DNA of 64,000 nt, from positions 2,893,145 to 2,957,144 of the forward strand of contig NZ_CP019332.1 in NCBI RefSeq assembly GCF_002163855.1. Direction: 5' to 3'. A program made the translations under genes and the position numbers. Under the pieces are notes generated by a model. That model made no database searches. It saw nothing but the letters and a program-made list of their open reading frames with translations, and had not been told where the DNA came from. Shown here in pieces: positions 43,587 to 53,376 of the stretch (the first letter of the stretch is position 1; each line of letters begins with the position of its first letter). The stretch comes from Winogradskyella sp. PC-19 (GTDB lineage Bacteria; Bacteroidota; Bacteroidia; Flavobacteriales; Flavobacteriaceae).

Positions 43587-45854
43587 ATGGCTTTTGACAT
43601 TGATATGATTAAGAAGGTTTATGCCAACATGACGGAGCGCGTAGATGCAGCTAGAGATGTTGTTGGTAAACCATTAACTCTTTCAGAAAAAATATTATAC
43701 TCTCATTTATGGGATGGAAAACCTACTACAGCTTTCTCTAGAGGAAAGGATTACGTAGATTTTGCTCCAGATCGTGTTGCTTGTCAAGACGCAACAGCGC
43801 AAATGGCATTATTACAGTTTATGCAAGCTGGTAAGCCAAAAGTGGCTGTTCCAACAACGGTACATTGTGATCACCTAATACAGGCAAAAGAAGGAGCTGC
43901 TACAGATTTAAAAAATGCTAATGATGTAAGTAGCGAAGTTTTTAATTTCCTTGAGTCTGTATCTAACAAGTATGGTATTGGTTTTTGGAAGCCAGGTGCA
44001 GGTATTATTCACCAAGTAGTTTTAGAAAATTATGCATTTCCTGGTGGTATGATGATAGGTACCGACTCTCATACTGTAAACGCAGGTGGTTTAGGAATGG
44101 TAGCAATTGGTGTCGGTGGTGCAGATGCAGTAGATGTAATGGCTGGTATGGCTTGGGAACTGAAGTTTCCAAAATTGATTGGTGTTAAATTAACAGGTAA
44201 ATTATCGGGTTGGACAGCACCAAAGGATGTAATACTAAAAGTTGCTGAAATATTAACTGTAAAAGGTGGAACAGGAGCTATCGTTGAATATTTTGGCCCA
44301 GGTGCTACTGCAATGTCTTGTACAGGTAAAGGCACTATTTGTAATATGGGAGCAGAAATAGGAGCGACTACATCTACATTTGGCTATGATGATTCTATGG
44401 AGCGTTATTTACGTGCTACTGATAGAGCAGATGTAGCAGATGAAGCTAACAAAATAAAAGATTATCTAACAGCAGATGCCGATGTATATGCAAATCCGGA
44501 GCAGTATTTTGATCAAGTTATAGAAATTAACTTATCAGAATTAGGGCCACTATTAAACGGACCTTTTACTCCAGATTTATCAACAACTGTAGGTAGCGCA
44601 ATGACTGAGAAAGCAACAGCTAACGAATGGCCACTTCAAGTAGAATGGGGTTTGATTGGTTCTTGTACCAATTCTTCTTATGAAGATTTATCTCGTGCAT
44701 CTTCAATTGCTCAACAAGCTATTGATAAAGGTCTAAAAATGAAATCTGAACTTGGTATCAATCCAGGTTCTGAGCAGGTGCGTTACACTGCTGAACGTGA
44801 TGGCATCTTAGGGATTTTTGAAGACCTAGATGCTAAAATATTCACTAATGCTTGTGGACCTTGTATTGGCCAATGGGCACGATATAGTGATCCTAAAAAT
44901 GCACCTAAGAATAGTATTGTACACTCTTTTAATAGAAACTTTGCTAAGCGTGCAGATGGTAATCCAAATACACATGCCTTTGTAGCATCTCCTGAGTTAA
45001 CTGCAGCAATAGCTGTTGCTGGTCGCTTGGATTTTAATCCATTAACAGATAAGTTAATTAACGAAAACGGTGAAGAAGTAATGTTTGATGAGCCAACAGG
45101 ATGGGAATTACCACCAAAAGGCTTTGAGGTTAAAGATAATGGTTATTTAGAACCAGTGGCTGATGGTAGTGGTGTTGAAGTAACAGTCAACCCTACATCA
45201 GAACGTTTGCAATTATTAACTCCATTTACACCTATAGAAGGTAACATCAAAGATGTTAAATTATTAATTAAAGCATTTGGGAAATGTACAACTGATCACA
45301 TTTCAATGGCAGGTCCATGGCTACGATTTAGAGGACATTTAGACAATATTGCAAATAATACATTGATTGGTGCCGTAAATGCATTTAATAAGAAAACAAA
45401 TTTTGTTAAGAATCAATTAACAGGCGATTATGGAGGAGTTCCTGATACACAACGTGAATACAAGAAAAATGGTGTTTGGTCTGTTGTTGTTGGAGATCAT
45501 AATTATGGTGAAGGTTCATCTCGCGAGCATGCTGCAATGCAACCACGTCATTTAGGTGTAGCTGCAGTTATTGTAAAATCTTTTGCTCGTATTCACGAAA
45601 CAAACCTTAAAAAGCAAGGTATGTTAGGACTGACATTTGCTAATGAAGCGGATTACGATTTAATACAAGAAGACGATACTTTTAACTTTACAGATTTAGA
45701 TGCTTTTGCACCTAATAAACAATTGACTTTAGAGATTGTTCATGCAGATGGAAGTTCGGATGCTATTAAATTGAATCATACATACAATGATTCTCAAATA
45801 GAATGGTATCATGAAGGTTCGGCATTAAACTTAATAAAAAAGCAGAATGCTTAA
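43587..45854 (+). CDS. acn: Aconitate hydratase
   Basis: The 755-aa enzyme interconverts citrate and isocitrate in the TCA cycle. It matches the mitochondrial-type aconitase rather than AcnB in length and domain order. The [4Fe-4S] cluster cysteines are visible in [15 protein letters not shown] and in [16 protein letters not shown]. Substrate-binding segments include VGTDSHT-like [22 protein letters not shown] and, in the swivelling C-terminal domain, [19 protein letters not shown]. Monocistronic with a terminator downstream. A full complement of motifs suggests an active enzyme. Confidence 0.95.
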   Translation: MAFDIDMIKKVYANMTERVDAARDVVGKPLTLSEKILYSHLWDGKPTTAFSRGKDYVDFAPDRVACQDATAQMALLQFMQAGKPKVAVPTTVHCDHLIQAKEGAATDLKNANDVSSEVFNFLESVSNKYGIGFWKPGAGIIHQVVLENYAFPGGMMIGTDSHTVNAGGLGMVAIGVGGADAVDVMAGMAWELKFPKLIGVKLTGKLSGWTAPKDVILKVAEILTVKGGTGAIVEYFGPGATAMSCTGKGTICNMGAEIGATTSTFGYDDSMERYLRATDRADVADEANKIKDYLTADADVYANPEQYFDQVIEINLSELGPLLNGPFTPDLSTTVGSAMTEKATANEWPLQVEWGLIGSCTNSSYEDLSRASSIAQQAIDKGLKMKSELGINPGSEQVRYTAERDGILGIFEDLDAKIFTNACGPCIGQWARYSDPKNAPKNSIVHSFNRNFAKRADGNPNTHAFVASPELTAAIAVAGRLDFNPLTDKLINENGEEVMFDEPTGWELPPKGFEVKDNGYLEPVADGSGVEVTVNPTSERLQLLTPFTPIEGNIKDVKLLIKAFGKCTTDHISMAGPWLRFRGHLDNIANNTLIGAVNAFNKKTNFVKNQLTGDYGGVPDTQREYKKNGVWSVVVGDHNYGEGSSREHAAMQPRHLGVAAVIVKSFARIHETNLKKQGMLGLTFANEADYDLIQEDDTFNFTDLDAFAPNKQLTLEIVHADGSSDAIKLNHTYNDSQIEWYHEGSALNLIKKQNA

Positions 45855-45881
45855 TTAAGATATTTATTTAATATTGAAAAG

Positions 45882-45907
45882 GCTTTGATGAAAATCAAAG
45901 CTTTTTT
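45882..45907 (+). terminator. Terminator of aconitase
   Basis: Arms GCTTTGAT and ATCAAAGC with a 4-base loop, followed by six T. Confidence 0.85.
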
Positions 45908-45974
45908 ATTACTAGTAATTTACAGCACACTTATAATATTCGAAATATTTTTTATCTGTGATATTAAAAGTAAT

Positions 45975-46007
45975 AAAAAAGCCTCTCATATTATGAAAGG
46001 CTTTTTT
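45975..46007 (-). terminator. Terminator of rpsT
   Basis: Arms AAAAAAGCCT-c-TCAT and ATGA-a-AGGCTTTTTT with a small loop; the A run gives a T tract on the minus strand. It lies 20 bases after the S20 stop codon. Confidence 0.85.
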
Positions 46008-46026
46008 GTACTATAAAGTTATTAAC

Positions 46027-46278
46027 TTACAAAGCAGCAACGTGCTTAGTTAATTGAGATTTAAGGTTTCCAGCTTTATTAGCATGTATAACATTTTTCT
46101 TAGCTAACTTATCAATCATACTAACTACAGAAGGTAACATAGCTTGTGCTTCTTTAGCGCTAGTTAATTCACGTAACTTCTTGATAGCGTTACGTGTTGT
46201 TTTGTGCTGGTATCTGTTCAGCAGACGTCTCTTCTCGTTACTTCTAATTCTTTTTAATGCTGACTTATGATTTGCCAT
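46027..46278 (-). CDS. rpsT: 30S ribosomal protein S20
   Basis: The 83-aa basic protein begins [21 protein letters not shown] and ends with the helical segment [22 protein letters not shown], the usual S20 sequence. It binds 16S rRNA and aids 30S assembly. It lies 25 bases downstream of tRNA-Glu on the same strand; no promoter could be seen between them, so S20 is probably made from the tRNA-Glu transcript. Confidence 0.97.
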   Translation of the reverse strand: MANHKSALKRIRSNEKRRLLNRYQHKTTRNAIKKLRELTSAKEAQAMLPSVVSMIDKLAKKNVIHANKAGNLKSQLTKHVAAL

Positions 46279-46303
46279 GTCTTTTACTTTTATTAAAAAA
46301 TTG

Positions 46304-46375
46304 TAGCCCGTAGGGGAATCGAACCCCTCTTACCAGGATGAAAACCTGGCGTCCTAGCCGATAGACGAACGGGCC
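46304..46375 (-). tRNA. tRNA-Glu (TTC)
   Basis: The 72-base minus-strand sequence folds into a cloverleaf: acceptor arms GGCCCGT and ACGGGCT, anticodon arm CCAGG/CCTGG around loop TTTTCAT with anticodon TTC, and T arm GGGGTTCGATTCCCC. CCA is not encoded. It is followed by rpsT and preceded by a consensus promoter. Confidence 0.95.
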
Positions 46376-46462
46376 ATTTATATTTAGTTTTTTTAAGCTT
46401 TATTAAGAGCTTTTGAAAACTATTTAAAATTTAAATGAACAACAATGTTTCCATTGCGGATG

Positions 46463-46492
46463 CAAAAATACAACTATTTTTAAATGTTGCAA
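46463..46492 (-). promoter_or_regulatory. Promoter of the tRNA-Glu-rpsT transcript
   Basis: On the minus strand TTG (46492-46490) and TATTTTTG (46470-46463) are exactly 19 bases apart, the consensus Bacteroidota form. Confidence 0.7.
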
Positions 46493-46519
46493 CACCAAAG
46501 CAATTTTTTTTAAAAAAAA

Positions 46520-47998
46520 TTAATATGCCTTTGCAAAGAGGACACGTTGTTTTGATATATTACCTGTGTAAACACATTGTCCTTCCTCCATTACGCTGTC
46601 GTAAGGAATACATCTAATGGTAGCTTTTGTAAGTTCTTTTATTTTATTTTCAGTCTCTATTGTACCATCCCAATGAGCAGAAATAAACCCAGTTTTAGTT
46701 TCTAGTATTTTTTTGAAAGTTTCGAAGTCATCTACTTCTGTTATATGTTCATCTCTGTAAGTCTGTGCTTTATTAAATAAGTCTTGTTGAATCGTATTCA
46801 ATAAATCTGAAATTTTATTCTCAATACCCTCAATTGTAACTACTTCCTTAGTTAACGTGTCACGTCTAGCTAATTCAACAGTGCCATTTTCTAAATCTTT
46901 TGGGCCAATAGCAATACGAAGTGGTACGCCTTGTAGTTCGTGCTGGGCAAATTTAGCACCAGGTCTAAAAGTATCTCTGTCGTCAAATTTTACACTTATG
47001 TTCTTTGCCTCTAAGTCAGATTTTAGTTTTGATACAACTTTTTTTATAGCTTCAAACTGTTCATCGTTTCTATATATGGGAACAATAACAACTTGGTTAG
47101 GAGCAAGGTTTGGCGGTAATACTAGGCCTTGGTCATCACTATGAGTCATTATTAATGCGCCCATCAATCGAGTAGAGACACCCCATGACGTAGCCCAAAC
47201 GTAATCTTGTTTTCCTTCTTTGTTAGTAAACTTAACATCAAATGCCTTTGCAAAATTTTGACCCAAAAAGTGAGATGTTCCGGCTTGAAGGGCTTTTCCG
47301 TCTTGCATTAGGGCTTCTATACAATGCGTATCTATTGCACCAGCAAAACGTTCGCTTTCTGTTTTTACACCTTTGATAACAGGAATAGCCATAAAGTTTT
47401 CAGCAAAATCGGCGTATACTTTATTCATCTGTTCTGTTTCAGCTATAGCTTCTGATTCAGTGGCGTGAGCAGTATGTCCTTCTTGCCATAAAAATTCTGC
47501 TGTACGTAAAAATAAGCGTGTACGCATCTCCCAACGTACAACATTTGCCCATTGGTTAATAAGTATAGGTAAGTCTCTGTAACTTTGAATCCATCCCTTG
47601 TATGTATTCCATATAATAGCTTCACTTGTTGGTCTTACTACAAGCTCTTCTTCTAATTTTGCTTCAGGATCAACTCTTAACTTACCTTCGTTATCTGGAT
47701 CATTTTGTAACCTGTAATGTGTGACTACAGCACATTCTTTAGCAAAACCTTCAGCATTCTTTTCTTCGGCTTCAAATAAACTTTTAGGAACGAAAAGCGG
47801 AAAATAAGCATTTTGATGTCCAGTAGCTTTGAACATTTTATCTAATTCTGCTTGCATATTTTCCCAAATCGCATAACCGTAGGGTTTGATAACCATGCAG
47901 CCTCTTACCGCTGAGTTTTCAGCTAAATCGGCTTTGACCACCAATTCGTTATACCATTTTGAATAATCTTCTGCTCTTTTTGTAAGATTTTTGCTCAT
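46520..47998 (-). CDS. proS: Prolyl-tRNA synthetase
   Basis: The 492-aa class II synthetase is of the short, archaeal/eukaryotic-like type without the bacterial editing insertion. Key parts are [27 protein letters not shown], the motif 2 region [26 protein letters not shown] split across the catalytic core, and [16 protein letters not shown]-terminal domain ends with a tyrosine (LFAKAY), as is common in this type. It charges tRNA-Pro. Divergent from the W/G/N-rich lipoprotein gene. Confidence 0.95.
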   Translation of the reverse strand: MSKNLTKRAEDYSKWYNELVVKADLAENSAVRGCMVIKPYGYAIWENMQAELDKMFKATGHQNAYFPLFVPKSLFEAEEKNAEGFAKECAVVTHYRLQNDPDNEGKLRVDPEAKLEEELVVRPTSEAIIWNTYKGWIQSYRDLPILINQWANVVRWEMRTRLFLRTAEFLWQEGHTAHATESEAIAETEQMNKVYADFAENFMAIPVIKGVKTESERFAGAIDTHCIEALMQDGKALQAGTSHFLGQNFAKAFDVKFTNKEGKQDYVWATSWGVSTRLMGALIMTHSDDQGLVLPPNLAPNQVVIVPIYRNDEQFEAIKKVVSKLKSDLEAKNISVKFDDRDTFRPGAKFAQHELQGVPLRIAIGPKDLENGTVELARRDTLTKEVVTIEGIENKISDLLNTIQQDLFNKAQTYRDEHITEVDDFETFKKILETKTGFISAHWDGTIETENKIKELTKATIRCIPYDSVMEEGQCVYTGNISKQRVLFAKAY

Positions 47999-48052
47999 TA
48001 TCTGTTATTTGGCACAAATGTTGTGACTATGTTAAATAAAAAAATAGTAGAG

Positions 48053-48083
48053 CAAAACTAACTATTTTTGTAATGTTCAACAA
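48053..48083 (-). promoter_or_regulatory. Candidate promoter of proS
   Basis: Minus-strand TAGTTTTG at 48060-48053 with TTG at 48083-48081 (20-base spacing). It overlaps a plus-strand TATTTTTG at 48063-48070 that could serve the divergent gene. Confidence 0.45.
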
Positions 48084-48100
48084 TTTAAATCATCATAGAT

Positions 48101-49135
48101 ATGCGATTTACTTATACACTCAAAAAATTAACAGCACCATTTATAGCGTTAGGAGGAATTTTAATGCTTTCTTCATGCGGTGCTTATCAATACGTTGGAT
48201 ACGATAATGACGGAATATACAGTTCTGATGAAGTTGTTGTAGATGTTAACGAGGCAGCTACAAACCGAACTAATGACAATTACTATGCAAATTATTTTGC
48301 TGAACATGTTAACGAAGCACAATTATTGCAAGATGAAGGTGATGTCTTTACTGATATTGACTCTTACAGCAGCGGCTCTGTTGCTAGTCAAGACGTAGAG
48401 ATTATTGAAGATTATGGAGGTTGGGGTCAAGTAAACGATCAAGTAACTATTAATTATTATAATACTGGTTGGAATAACTGGGGTTGGGGTTTTAATGACC
48501 CTTGGTTATGGAATGGAGGTTTTGGATTTGGTTGGAATAACTTTGGTTGGAATAATTGGCGTTGGAATAGATGGTATGGTAATATTTGGTATAGTCCATG
48601 GGCATGGAACGGAGGCTTCGGTTGGGGTTACAACAACTGGGGTTGGAATAATGGCTATCATAGAAATCAGTTTGCATATAACTATAGTAGACGCGGTAAT
48701 GCATACAACAGGTCATCTGTTCAAAATAGTAGAAGAAATAGAACAGGTGTATCTAGACGACTAGCATCTGTTAATAGAAGAGGTACAACTGTAGGAAGAA
48801 GAAATATGACAACTCGACCAAGTCGTACAATACGAGACCCACGAATTCGTGGAGGTAACTCTACATCGACGAGACCATCGAGAGGTACTGTCACTAGACC
48901 ATCTAGAGGTACAACAACTCGTCCGTCTAGAGGTACAACTACTAGACCATCACGAGGAACTACGACTAGATCTTCAAGAGGTTCTGTGTCTAGACCATCT
49001 CGTAGTGGATCAGTTAGAAGTTCAAGAAGTTCTTCTTCTCGTTCTTCAGGAAGTGTAAGATCTTCAAGTAGCAGAAGTAGTTCTTCAGGAGGTTCTCGTT
49101 CAGGAGGTTCTCGAGGTGGAGGTAGAAGAGGATAA
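48101..49135 (+). CDS. Low-complexity lipoprotein: W/G/N-rich centre, R/S/T-rich tail
   Basis: The 344-aa product has a lipoprotein signal with the modified cysteine at residue 26 (LMLSSCGAY). An acidic segment (about 30-105) is followed by about 95 residues dominated by Trp, Gly, Asn and Tyr in repeats such as GWNNWGWG and GWNNFGWNNW. From about residue 200 the chain is rich in Arg, Ser and Thr, with repeats of TRPSRGT near 255-290 and a Gly-Arg-rich end. No enzyme domain is seen. Similar proteins in Flavobacteriaceae are only described as hypothetical. A surface or cell-wall adhesive role is a guess. Confidence 0.8.
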   Translation: MRFTYTLKKLTAPFIALGGILMLSSCGAYQYVGYDNDGIYSSDEVVVDVNEAATNRTNDNYYANYFAEHVNEAQLLQDEGDVFTDIDSYSSGSVASQDVEIIEDYGGWGQVNDQVTINYYNTGWNNWGWGFNDPWLWNGGFGFGWNNFGWNNWRWNRWYGNIWYSPWAWNGGFGWGYNNWGWNNGYHRNQFAYNYSRRGNAYNRSSVQNSRRNRTGVSRRLASVNRRGTTVGRRNMTTRPSRTIRDPRIRGGNSTSTRPSRGTVTRPSRGTTTRPSRGTTTRPSRGTTTRSSRGSVSRPSRSGSVRSSRSSSSRSSGSVRSSSSRSSSSGGSRSGGSRGGGRRG

Positions 49136-49166
49136 TTTCAAAAAAAATATTAGTTTAAATTAAATT

Positions 49167-50687
49167 ATGAAAAAAGTTATTTTACTCTTCATAACAGTAC
49201 TTTTCATGTCCTTTATTAACGGGCAAGACATAACTGATGCCGTTAGATATTCTGACGATGAAATAAATGGTACAGCTAGATTTAGAGCTATGGGAGGCGC
49301 ATTTGGCGCTCTAGGTGGAGATTTGTCAGCTGTAAGTATAAACCCAGCAAGTTCTTCTGTTTTTACACAAAGTAGAGCCTCTTTTACCATTGGTTATAAT
49401 ACTAAATCTAATAATTCTAATTATTTTGGAAGTTCTTTAAACGAGAGAGATGGAAATATTAATTTTTATCAAGGAGGAGGAGTTTTTGTTTACGAATCAA
49501 ATAATCCAAGTACTAAATGGAATAAATTTTCTTTAGGAGTAGCTTATGACCAAACTGGAAATTATGATGATAATTGGTCTGTTTCGACATTAGATGCAAC
49601 AACATCTATTTCTGAATATTTTCTTGGGTATAGTCAAGGTCTACGATTAGATGAAATTTCTGCATTTCCAGGTGAATCTTTGAGTGAAGCTTATGCCGAC
49701 ATAGGCTCGGTTTACGGTTATGCAAATCAACAAGCATTCTTAGGATATGAATCTTTAATAATTGACCCTGTAGAAAATACAGATGACAACACTGCTTATG
49801 TAAGTAGTATTTTGGGTGATAGATTTAATCAAAATTATTTTTTTAATTCTACTGGATATAATGGAAAAATGGCATTTAATTTTTCAGGTCAATACGATAA
49901 TAAACTTAATATAGGTTTAAATATCAACGCCCATTTTATTAACTACGAGCGATTAACCCTAATGAATGAAATCAACACGAACCCTAACTCTGCAGTTGAA
50001 CGTGTGAATTTTGAAAATGCTTTAAGAACAACAGGAGCAGGGTTTTCTTTTCAGATTGGGTCTATTTATAATGTAACAAAAGAATTAAGGGCAGGACTAT
50101 CTTATCAATCTCCTACTTGGTATAGAATAACTGACGAATCTAGTCAATATATTGAAACTCTTGTAAGCCAAGGTAGCGCCTTTAGAGTGATTGATCCAGG
50201 TATAATTAATATTTTTCCTGAATATAGATTACGTACTCCAGGAGAATTAACGGGTAGTTTAGCTTATGTATTTTCTGGTAAAGGTTTGTTTAGTTTTGAT
50301 TATTCCCGTAAAGATTATTCTGAATCTTTATTTAAACCAAATGACGACCCGTTTTTTGCTTTTCAAAATAACGAAATTCAAAACTTATTAGGTGTTTCTA
50401 ATACATATAGATTTGGGGCTGAATACAGATATAATCAGTTTAGTTTTAGAGGAGGTTATAGATTTGAAGAAAGTCCTTACAATGATGATTCAATATTAGG
50501 AGATTATACAGTTTATTCTCTAGGTCTAGGATATAAAATAGGAGATTTTGCTATTGATTTAGCATACATACAAGGCCAGAGAGAGCAAAATAACTTATTA
50601 TATTCTGATGCTCCAACATTCAGAGAAAGTGCTCAAGTAGACTCTAAGCTAACAGATGTAGTTATTACTCTTTCTTTCGGAATTTAA
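49167..50687 (+). CDS. FadL/OmpP1-like outer membrane protein
   Basis: The 506-aa protein has a signal peptide (FINGQ, near residue 20) followed by the family start RFRAMGGAFGALGGDLSAVSINPAS, typical of OmpP1/FadL-type barrels in Bacteroidota, and an alternating beta-strand pattern to the C-terminus, which ends LSFGI. FadL channels import hydrophobic compounds; flavobacterial members have not been tested. It follows the W/G/N-rich lipoprotein gene by 31 bases, so they may be one transcript. A terminator follows. Confidence 0.85.
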   Translation: MKKVILLFITVLFMSFINGQDITDAVRYSDDEINGTARFRAMGGAFGALGGDLSAVSINPASSSVFTQSRASFTIGYNTKSNNSNYFGSSLNERDGNINFYQGGGVFVYESNNPSTKWNKFSLGVAYDQTGNYDDNWSVSTLDATTSISEYFLGYSQGLRLDEISAFPGESLSEAYADIGSVYGYANQQAFLGYESLIIDPVENTDDNTAYVSSILGDRFNQNYFFNSTGYNGKMAFNFSGQYDNKLNIGLNINAHFINYERLTLMNEINTNPNSAVERVNFENALRTTGAGFSFQIGSIYNVTKELRAGLSYQSPTWYRITDESSQYIETLVSQGSAFRVIDPGIINIFPEYRLRTPGELTGSLAYVFSGKGLFSFDYSRKDYSESLFKPNDDPFFAFQNNEIQNLLGVSNTYRFGAEYRYNQFSFRGGYRFEESPYNDDSILGDYTVYSLGLGYKIGDFAIDLAYIQGQREQNNLLYSDAPTFRESAQVDSKLTDVVITLSFGI

Positions 50688-50704
50688 TATAATTATAGAT
50701 TTAC

Positions 50705-50739
50705 AAAAACCTCTAGCATAAATGTTAGAGGTTTTTTTT
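50705..50739 (+). terminator. Terminator of the FadL-like gene
   Basis: Arms AAAAACCTCTA and TAGAGGTTTTT with a loop of about 10 bases that can pair further, followed by a T run. Confidence 0.85.
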
Positions 50740-50793
50740 GTAAGTATATCTAAGGAATTACGACTAGAAAACACAGAATCAAATAACTTAACC

Positions 50794-51465
50794 ATGAATT
50801 CTATTTGGCTTTTTGAAGATGTAAACCTCTTTAGTTTATTATGCACACACAAGTTTAAGGCTTACAAGCATAATCACGATTTTGATGCTTATAAGAAAAG
50901 TGACTACATTTATTTTGAAGAAGATGCTGCCAATAAAGTTTATCTAATCGAAAAAGGTAAAGTCAAGATTGGCTATTATAATGAAGATGGAGCCGAAGTA
51001 GTTAAAGCTATTTTACGTAAAGGCGAATTGTTTGGAGAGAAAGCAATATTAGGCGAAAATACAAGAGATGAGTTTGCACAATCGATAGATAATAATACTT
51101 CAATTTGTCCTGTTGGCGTTAATACGATGCATGATTTAATGCGAGCTAATCAAAAATTCAGTTTTAAGATATATAAGTTTATTGGTTTTAAATTCAAAAA
51201 GCTAGAACGCAGGCTTCAGCTTTTACTTTTTAAAGATGCCAAGACGCGTTTAAGCGAATTTTTAGATGAACTTTGTAATGATTATGGATATAATTGCGAA
51301 AAGACAGGAGATTATGTTATCAAACATCCATACACACAAAAAGGTATTGCCTCTTTAATTGGTATCTCGCGACCGACTTTAAATACGCTTATGAATGATT
51401 TAAAGCTACAAAACATAATTGATTTTAATAGAAGAGAAATTAGAATCCTAAAAAAGGTAGCTTAA
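50794..51465 (+). CDS. Crp/Fnr family transcriptional regulator
   Basis: The 223-aa protein has an N-terminal cyclic-nucleotide-binding-like barrel (KVYLIEKGKVKIGYYNEDGAEVVKAI and LRKGELFGEKAILGE) and a C-terminal winged helix with QKGIASLIGISRPTLNTLMNDLK. No Fnr-type iron-sulfur cysteine cluster is seen. Start: the open frame runs back into the upstream terminator to 50722, so I use the ATG at 50794. A 20-bp perfect palindrome with Crp-like TGTCA-N6-TGACA symmetry overlaps its stop codon and precedes the next gene, a possible target or self-site. Confidence 0.9.
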   Translation: MNSIWLFEDVNLFSLLCTHKFKAYKHNHDFDAYKKSDYIYFEEDAANKVYLIEKGKVKIGYYNEDGAEVVKAILRKGELFGEKAILGENTRDEFAQSIDNNTSICPVGVNTMHDLMRANQKFSFKIYKFIGFKFKKLERRLQLLLFKDAKTRLSEFLDELCNDYGYNCEKTGDYVIKHPYTQKGIASLIGISRPTLNTLMNDLKLQNIIDFNRREIRILKKVA

Positions 51466-51483
51466 TGTCAGCTAGCTGACATT
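51464..51483. promoter_or_regulatory. Perfect 20-bp palindrome with Crp/Fnr-site geometry
   Basis: AATGTCAGCTAGCTGACATT is perfectly symmetrical and contains TGTCA-N6-TGACA, the half-site spacing of Crp/Fnr operators. It covers the last bases of the regulator gene and lies about 62 bases before the next lipoprotein start. It could instead be a weak loopless terminator, since only four T follow. Confidence 0.45.
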
Positions 51484-51545
51484 TTATCCAATTTTGGTCA
51501 TATAATTTAGCATCATCAAATTATATGAACTTAAAAAATTGGATA

Positions 51546-52280
51546 ATGATTAAAAAAATGTTTTTAGGAGTTTTAGCATTAGGATTAATGGTAACTTCTT
51601 GTAGTGACGACGACGATGTGCAAATAATTCCTGATGCAGGAGTATTAAATGGTAGTGATTTTTCATTTACTGTAGATGGTACTCCAGATTTTGTTACAGG
51701 TATATCAACAGATGCAAATGCTGTTGGTACAAACAGAACTTTTGTAATTACAGATTTAGATTTAAATATTTTGGGAACTCCTCCAAATATTGAAGCTTTA
51801 GAAGGAGTAAATTTTGAAGCTGCTGGACGCGGTGTGTGTCTAATATGGTACTTAAGATTTGAAAACGATACTAATATTGACACCGTAACCAATGCTAATG
51901 ATTTAACAGGGTCTTTTGACTTATCTAATTCTATAAGAGTAGAACGAGGGCCTAATGCAGATGCATTAACAGGTGGCCCATTCAACTTTACAGTAGATGG
52001 AACACCAGATATGGTTAGTGGTATAGCATTTGAGAACCCCAATAATAGAATTGGTACTAATGCTACATGGGTAATTACAGATGATACAGGTATGATTTTA
52101 GGCACACCACCTACACTAACTGCAGTTGAAGGTGTTGATTTCGATGGAGCAGGAGTTGGTGTTTGTTTAATATGGTATTTGCGTTATGAAAACGATACTA
52201 ATATCGCTACTGTTACTAATGCTAATGACCTGACAGGTACGTTTCATTTATCAAATTCTATTACAGTTAATAGAAATTAA
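51546..52280 (+). CDS. Lipoprotein with two tandem beta-domain repeats
   Basis: The 244-aa product has a lipoprotein signal (LGLMVTSC, modified cysteine near residue 19) and then two repeats of about 100 residues. Each has FTVDGTPD, then GTN..WVITD or FVITD, ILGTPP, an EGVNF/EGVDF segment, GVCLIWYLR, ENDTNI, VTNANDLTG and FxLSNSI. The same repeat occurs in multiple copies in very large flavobacterial surface proteins. Here it is in miniature form. The ATG at 51546 gives the better signal peptide; 51525 is possible. Function unknown; no gene partners. Confidence 0.8.
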   Translation: MIKKMFLGVLALGLMVTSCSDDDDVQIIPDAGVLNGSDFSFTVDGTPDFVTGISTDANAVGTNRTFVITDLDLNILGTPPNIEALEGVNFEAAGRGVCLIWYLRFENDTNIDTVTNANDLTGSFDLSNSIRVERGPNADALTGGPFNFTVDGTPDMVSGIAFENPNNRIGTNATWVITDDTGMILGTPPTLTAVEGVDFDGAGVGVCLIWYLRYENDTNIATVTNANDLTGTFHLSNSITVNRN

Positions 52281-52304
52281 AATAGTATAAACTTAATGTT
52301 ATTA

Positions 52305-52347
52305 ATAAAGCGTAGTTTCGTTTAAGAAGCTGCGCTTTATATTTTTA
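52305..52347 (+). terminator. Terminator of the two-repeat lipoprotein gene
   Basis: Fifteen-base arms (52305-52319 and 52326-52340) pair fully as RNA if two G-U pairs are allowed, with a 6-base loop and a T-rich tail. Confidence 0.8.
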
Positions 52348-52351
52348 TAAG

Positions 52352-52912
52352 ATGAATAAATCAAAACGGAATAATATTATTTTCTTAGTAGTAATAGCTT
52401 TATTATTAATACCTCAAACTAGAAAACCTATACAGGTATTACTGCACAAAGGTATTGCTTTGATTAATCCGGTCAGTCTTACAGAGATTAGTGATAGAGT
52501 AACAATAAGTAATTACAATTGGAAGCTTCAAAAAGAAGATGGAAAACCCTATAATTTTGAAGATGCAAGAGGAAAAGTAATTATTTTGAATTTTTGGGCA
52601 ACTTGGTGTCCGCCTTGTATTGCCGAAATGCCAAGTTTACAAAAACTCTATGATAAATACGGCAACGAGGTTGTATTTCTATTTGCTACAAGTGATTCTA
52701 TAACGACAACAAAAACTTTTAAAACTAAAAATCAATACACTATTCCTGTTTATAAAATACTTTCTAATCCACCAGCAGAGTTGGAAACATCTTCAATTCC
52801 GCGAACATTGATTATTAATCAAAAAGGTGAAATTGTTATTGATAAATCTGGTGCAGTAAATTGGTTTGGAGAAAATATTCTGAATAATATAGATGAACTC
52901 TTAGAACGTTAA
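52352..52912 (+). CDS. TlpA-like membrane-anchored thioredoxin
   Basis: The 186-aa protein has one N-terminal membrane helix (about residues 8-20) and a periplasmic thioredoxin domain with the active-site motif WATWCPPC (cysteines 86 and 89). Such proteins reduce disulfides in periplasmic partners, for instance during cytochrome c maturation, though no such genes are nearby. The cis-proline region SIPRTLIINQKG is present. It converges with crtZ, 2 bases between stops. Confidence 0.9.
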   Translation: MNKSKRNNIIFLVVIALLLIPQTRKPIQVLLHKGIALINPVSLTEISDRVTISNYNWKLQKEDGKPYNFEDARGKVIILNFWATWCPPCIAEMPSLQKLYDKYGNEVVFLFATSDSITTTKTFKTKNQYTIPVYKILSNPPAELETSSIPRTLIINQKGEIVIDKSGAVNWFGENILNNIDELLER

Positions 52913-52914
52913 TT

Positions 52915-53361
52915 CTACTTAAAATACTTTTTTGGAACAATAAGCATCCCAAAATTTTCGCCTTTATGTTTTCCTAAATGTTTGTGGTGAATTTTGTGAG
53001 CACGTCTTACACCACGAGCATACTTGTTGTCGATATTTCTTAACCATTTAAAACGCTGATGGATAAATATATCATGAACAACGAAATAAGCAATCCCGTA
53101 TGCTAAAATTCCAAAGCCAATAGGTAAGGTAAACCACATACCTTCAACACTCCACAAATAGAAGCATGTCATACTCACTACAGCATAAAAAATAAAAAAA
53201 GCATCATTACGCTCAAACCAGCTATCGTGGTCTTTATGATGATGGTCTTTGTGTAAGCTCCATAAAAAACCATGCATTACGTATTTATGAGTAAACCATG
53301 CGTTGAATTCCATTATAAAAAATGTCCCGAAGAATATAAGTATCCAAAGAAATGTTTGCAT
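52915..53361 (-). CDS. crtZ: Beta-carotene hydroxylase
   Basis: The 148-aa membrane di-iron enzyme shows all the expected histidine clusters: HKYVMH, HKDHHHKDH, HDIFIHQRF and HKIHH. It hydroxylates C3 of beta-ionone rings, turning beta-carotene into zeaxanthin and adding a 3-hydroxyl to gamma-carotene derivatives. About three to four membrane helices surround the clusters. It is the last gene of locus B, 15 bases after crtB, and ends back to back with the TlpA-like gene. Confidence 0.95.
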   Translation of the reverse strand: MQTFLWILIFFGTFFIMEFNAWFTHKYVMHGFLWSLHKDHHHKDHDSWFERNDAFFIFYAVVSMTCFYLWSVEGMWFTLPIGFGILAYGIAYFVVHDIFIHQRFKWLRNIDNKYARGVRRAHKIHHKHLGKHKGENFGMLIVPKKYFK

Positions 53362-53376
53362 TGAGGTAAGTAATTT

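Noticed and set aside
46435-46617. Plus-strand open frame of 60 codons near the proS 3' end
   Set aside because: It overlaps the conserved proS C-terminus and the tRNA-Glu promoter region; no independent support.
48495-48764. Open frame of 89 codons in another frame of the W/G/N-rich gene
   Set aside because: A by-product of repetitive GGT and AAT codons; no start context or similarity, and the main frame has a clear lipoprotein signal.
48880-48990. CRISPR-like repetition in the 3' part of the lipoprotein gene
   Set aside because: The repeats are short, in frame and encode TRPSRGT; no spacers and no cas genes.
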